Origin: Alphaproteobacteria bacterium
GTDB taxonomy: Bacteria; Pseudomonadota; Alphaproteobacteria; UBA8366; GCA-2717185
Direction of reading: 5' to 3'
NCBI GenBank assembly: GCA_028822585.1
Contig: JAPKDL010000003.1
Location: 1 to 64,000, forward strand
DNA length: 64,000 bases
A program made the translations under genes and the position numbers. Below, one piece after another: positions 63,218-64,000 of this stretch; position 1 is the first letter of the stretch, and every line of letters starts with the position of its first letter. The notes beneath the pieces were generated by a model. That model saw only the letters and a list, made by a program, of their open reading frames with translations, did not search any database and had not been told where the DNA came from.

Positions 63218-63968
63218 ATATATTGAGATTATGGGCCCAGCGCTCGCTGTGGGACTCATGGTGGCCCTCATGCATGCGCCCATGGGCATTGAAGTCCTGC
63301 GGCGGGGTATCGTGTTTATCGACCTCGCCATAGCCCAGATCGCTGGGCTTTATGTTGTCCTCGTTAAGCTGTGGTGGCACGAACCATCATGGCTGCTGAT
63401 CCAGATGGCGGCCGCGATGTCAGCCGTCGCTGCAGCAGTATTCTTTCGATGGGTAGAAAAGGCCTTTCCGCGCGAACAGGAAGCCATCATCGGCAGTATA
63501 TTTATCCTTGCTGCCTCAGGCGCGCTTCTGGCACTGGCCGACCACCCCAGGGGCGGGGAAGAGATGCAGCATATACTCGCAGGCCAAATCCTGTTCGTCC
63601 AATGGACGGAGGTCGCGATATTCTTACCCGTCTACGTGGTCGCATTTGCACTTTGGTTTTGGCGACCGGTGTTTCGGCAGGGCTTTGCATTTTTCTTGCT
63701 GTTTGCCATCGTGGTGACGGCTTCGGTGCAGCTTGTCGGCGTATATGTCGTGTTTGCCAGCCTGATCCTTCCAGCACTTGCGACAAGCCAAGCCAACCGA
63801 CGAAACACCGCCATAGCCCTGGTCACGGGCGTTGCCTCTGTGATCGTTGGAATTTTTATCTCCACATACCGGGATTTGCCGGCTGGACCGGTGATGGTGT
63901 TCTGCTTTGCCGCCATGGCCATAGCTGCCCGTCTGATCATAACGCGTCAGCAGGTGGATCGAACGTGA
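63204..63968 (+). CDS. metal ABC transporter permease (ABC-3 family)
   Basis: GTG start overlaps the upstream gene by 14 nt. Hydrophobic protein: VLRRGIVFIDLAIAQIAGLYVVLV; QLVGVYVVFASLILPALAT. Confidence 0.88.
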   Translation: MPSAEYIEIMGPALAVGLMVALMHAPMGIEVLRRGIVFIDLAIAQIAGLYVVLVKLWWHEPSWLLIQMAAAMSAVAAAVFFRWVEKAFPREQEAIIGSIFILAASGALLALADHPRGGEEMQHILAGQILFVQWTEVAIFLPVYVVAFALWFWRPVFRQGFAFFLLFAIVVTASVQLVGVYVVFASLILPALATSQANRRNTAIALVTGVASVIVGIFISTYRDLPAGPVMVFCFAAMAIAARLIITRQQVDRT

Positions 63969-64000
63969 ATTGGTTCTTATAATGCCCTGCCAGAATTGAA

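Overview
The window looks like chromosomal DNA from an alphaproteobacterium (inferred from gene order: DUF4167-prmC-prfA-hemA-hisS, argJ-PPIase-secA, xerD-aroK-aroB-CorC, DnaJ-cobS-cobT). Most of it is dense, ordinary housekeeping sequence. The accessory stretches (about 1-15 kb and 55-64 kb) are looser and contain several decayed genes. Main observations: (1) a probable selenoprotein of the GrdB/PrdB-like family at 193..1419(-). The ORF track splits it in two at an in-frame TGA, but it reads through as ...VLLVPV-U-PNCTRAVG..., with a 6-bp stem / GUU-loop hairpin 12 nt downstream that fits a bacterial SECIS. (2) A 1065-aa membrane-anchored protein made largely of strict 25-residue (75-nt) repeats, at 49536..52733(-). 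(3) Remnants of BrnT/BrnA toxin-antitoxin, ClpB, a LonB-type protease, ComF and a class III adenylate cyclase. (4) A putative zinc-acquisition locus at the right edge, preceded by a 15-bp-arm palindrome. (5) A Popeye/CNBD-like membrane protein. No rRNA, tRNA, CRISPR array or intact mobile element was recognised by eye. All family calls come from recognising translated sequence; no database search was run.
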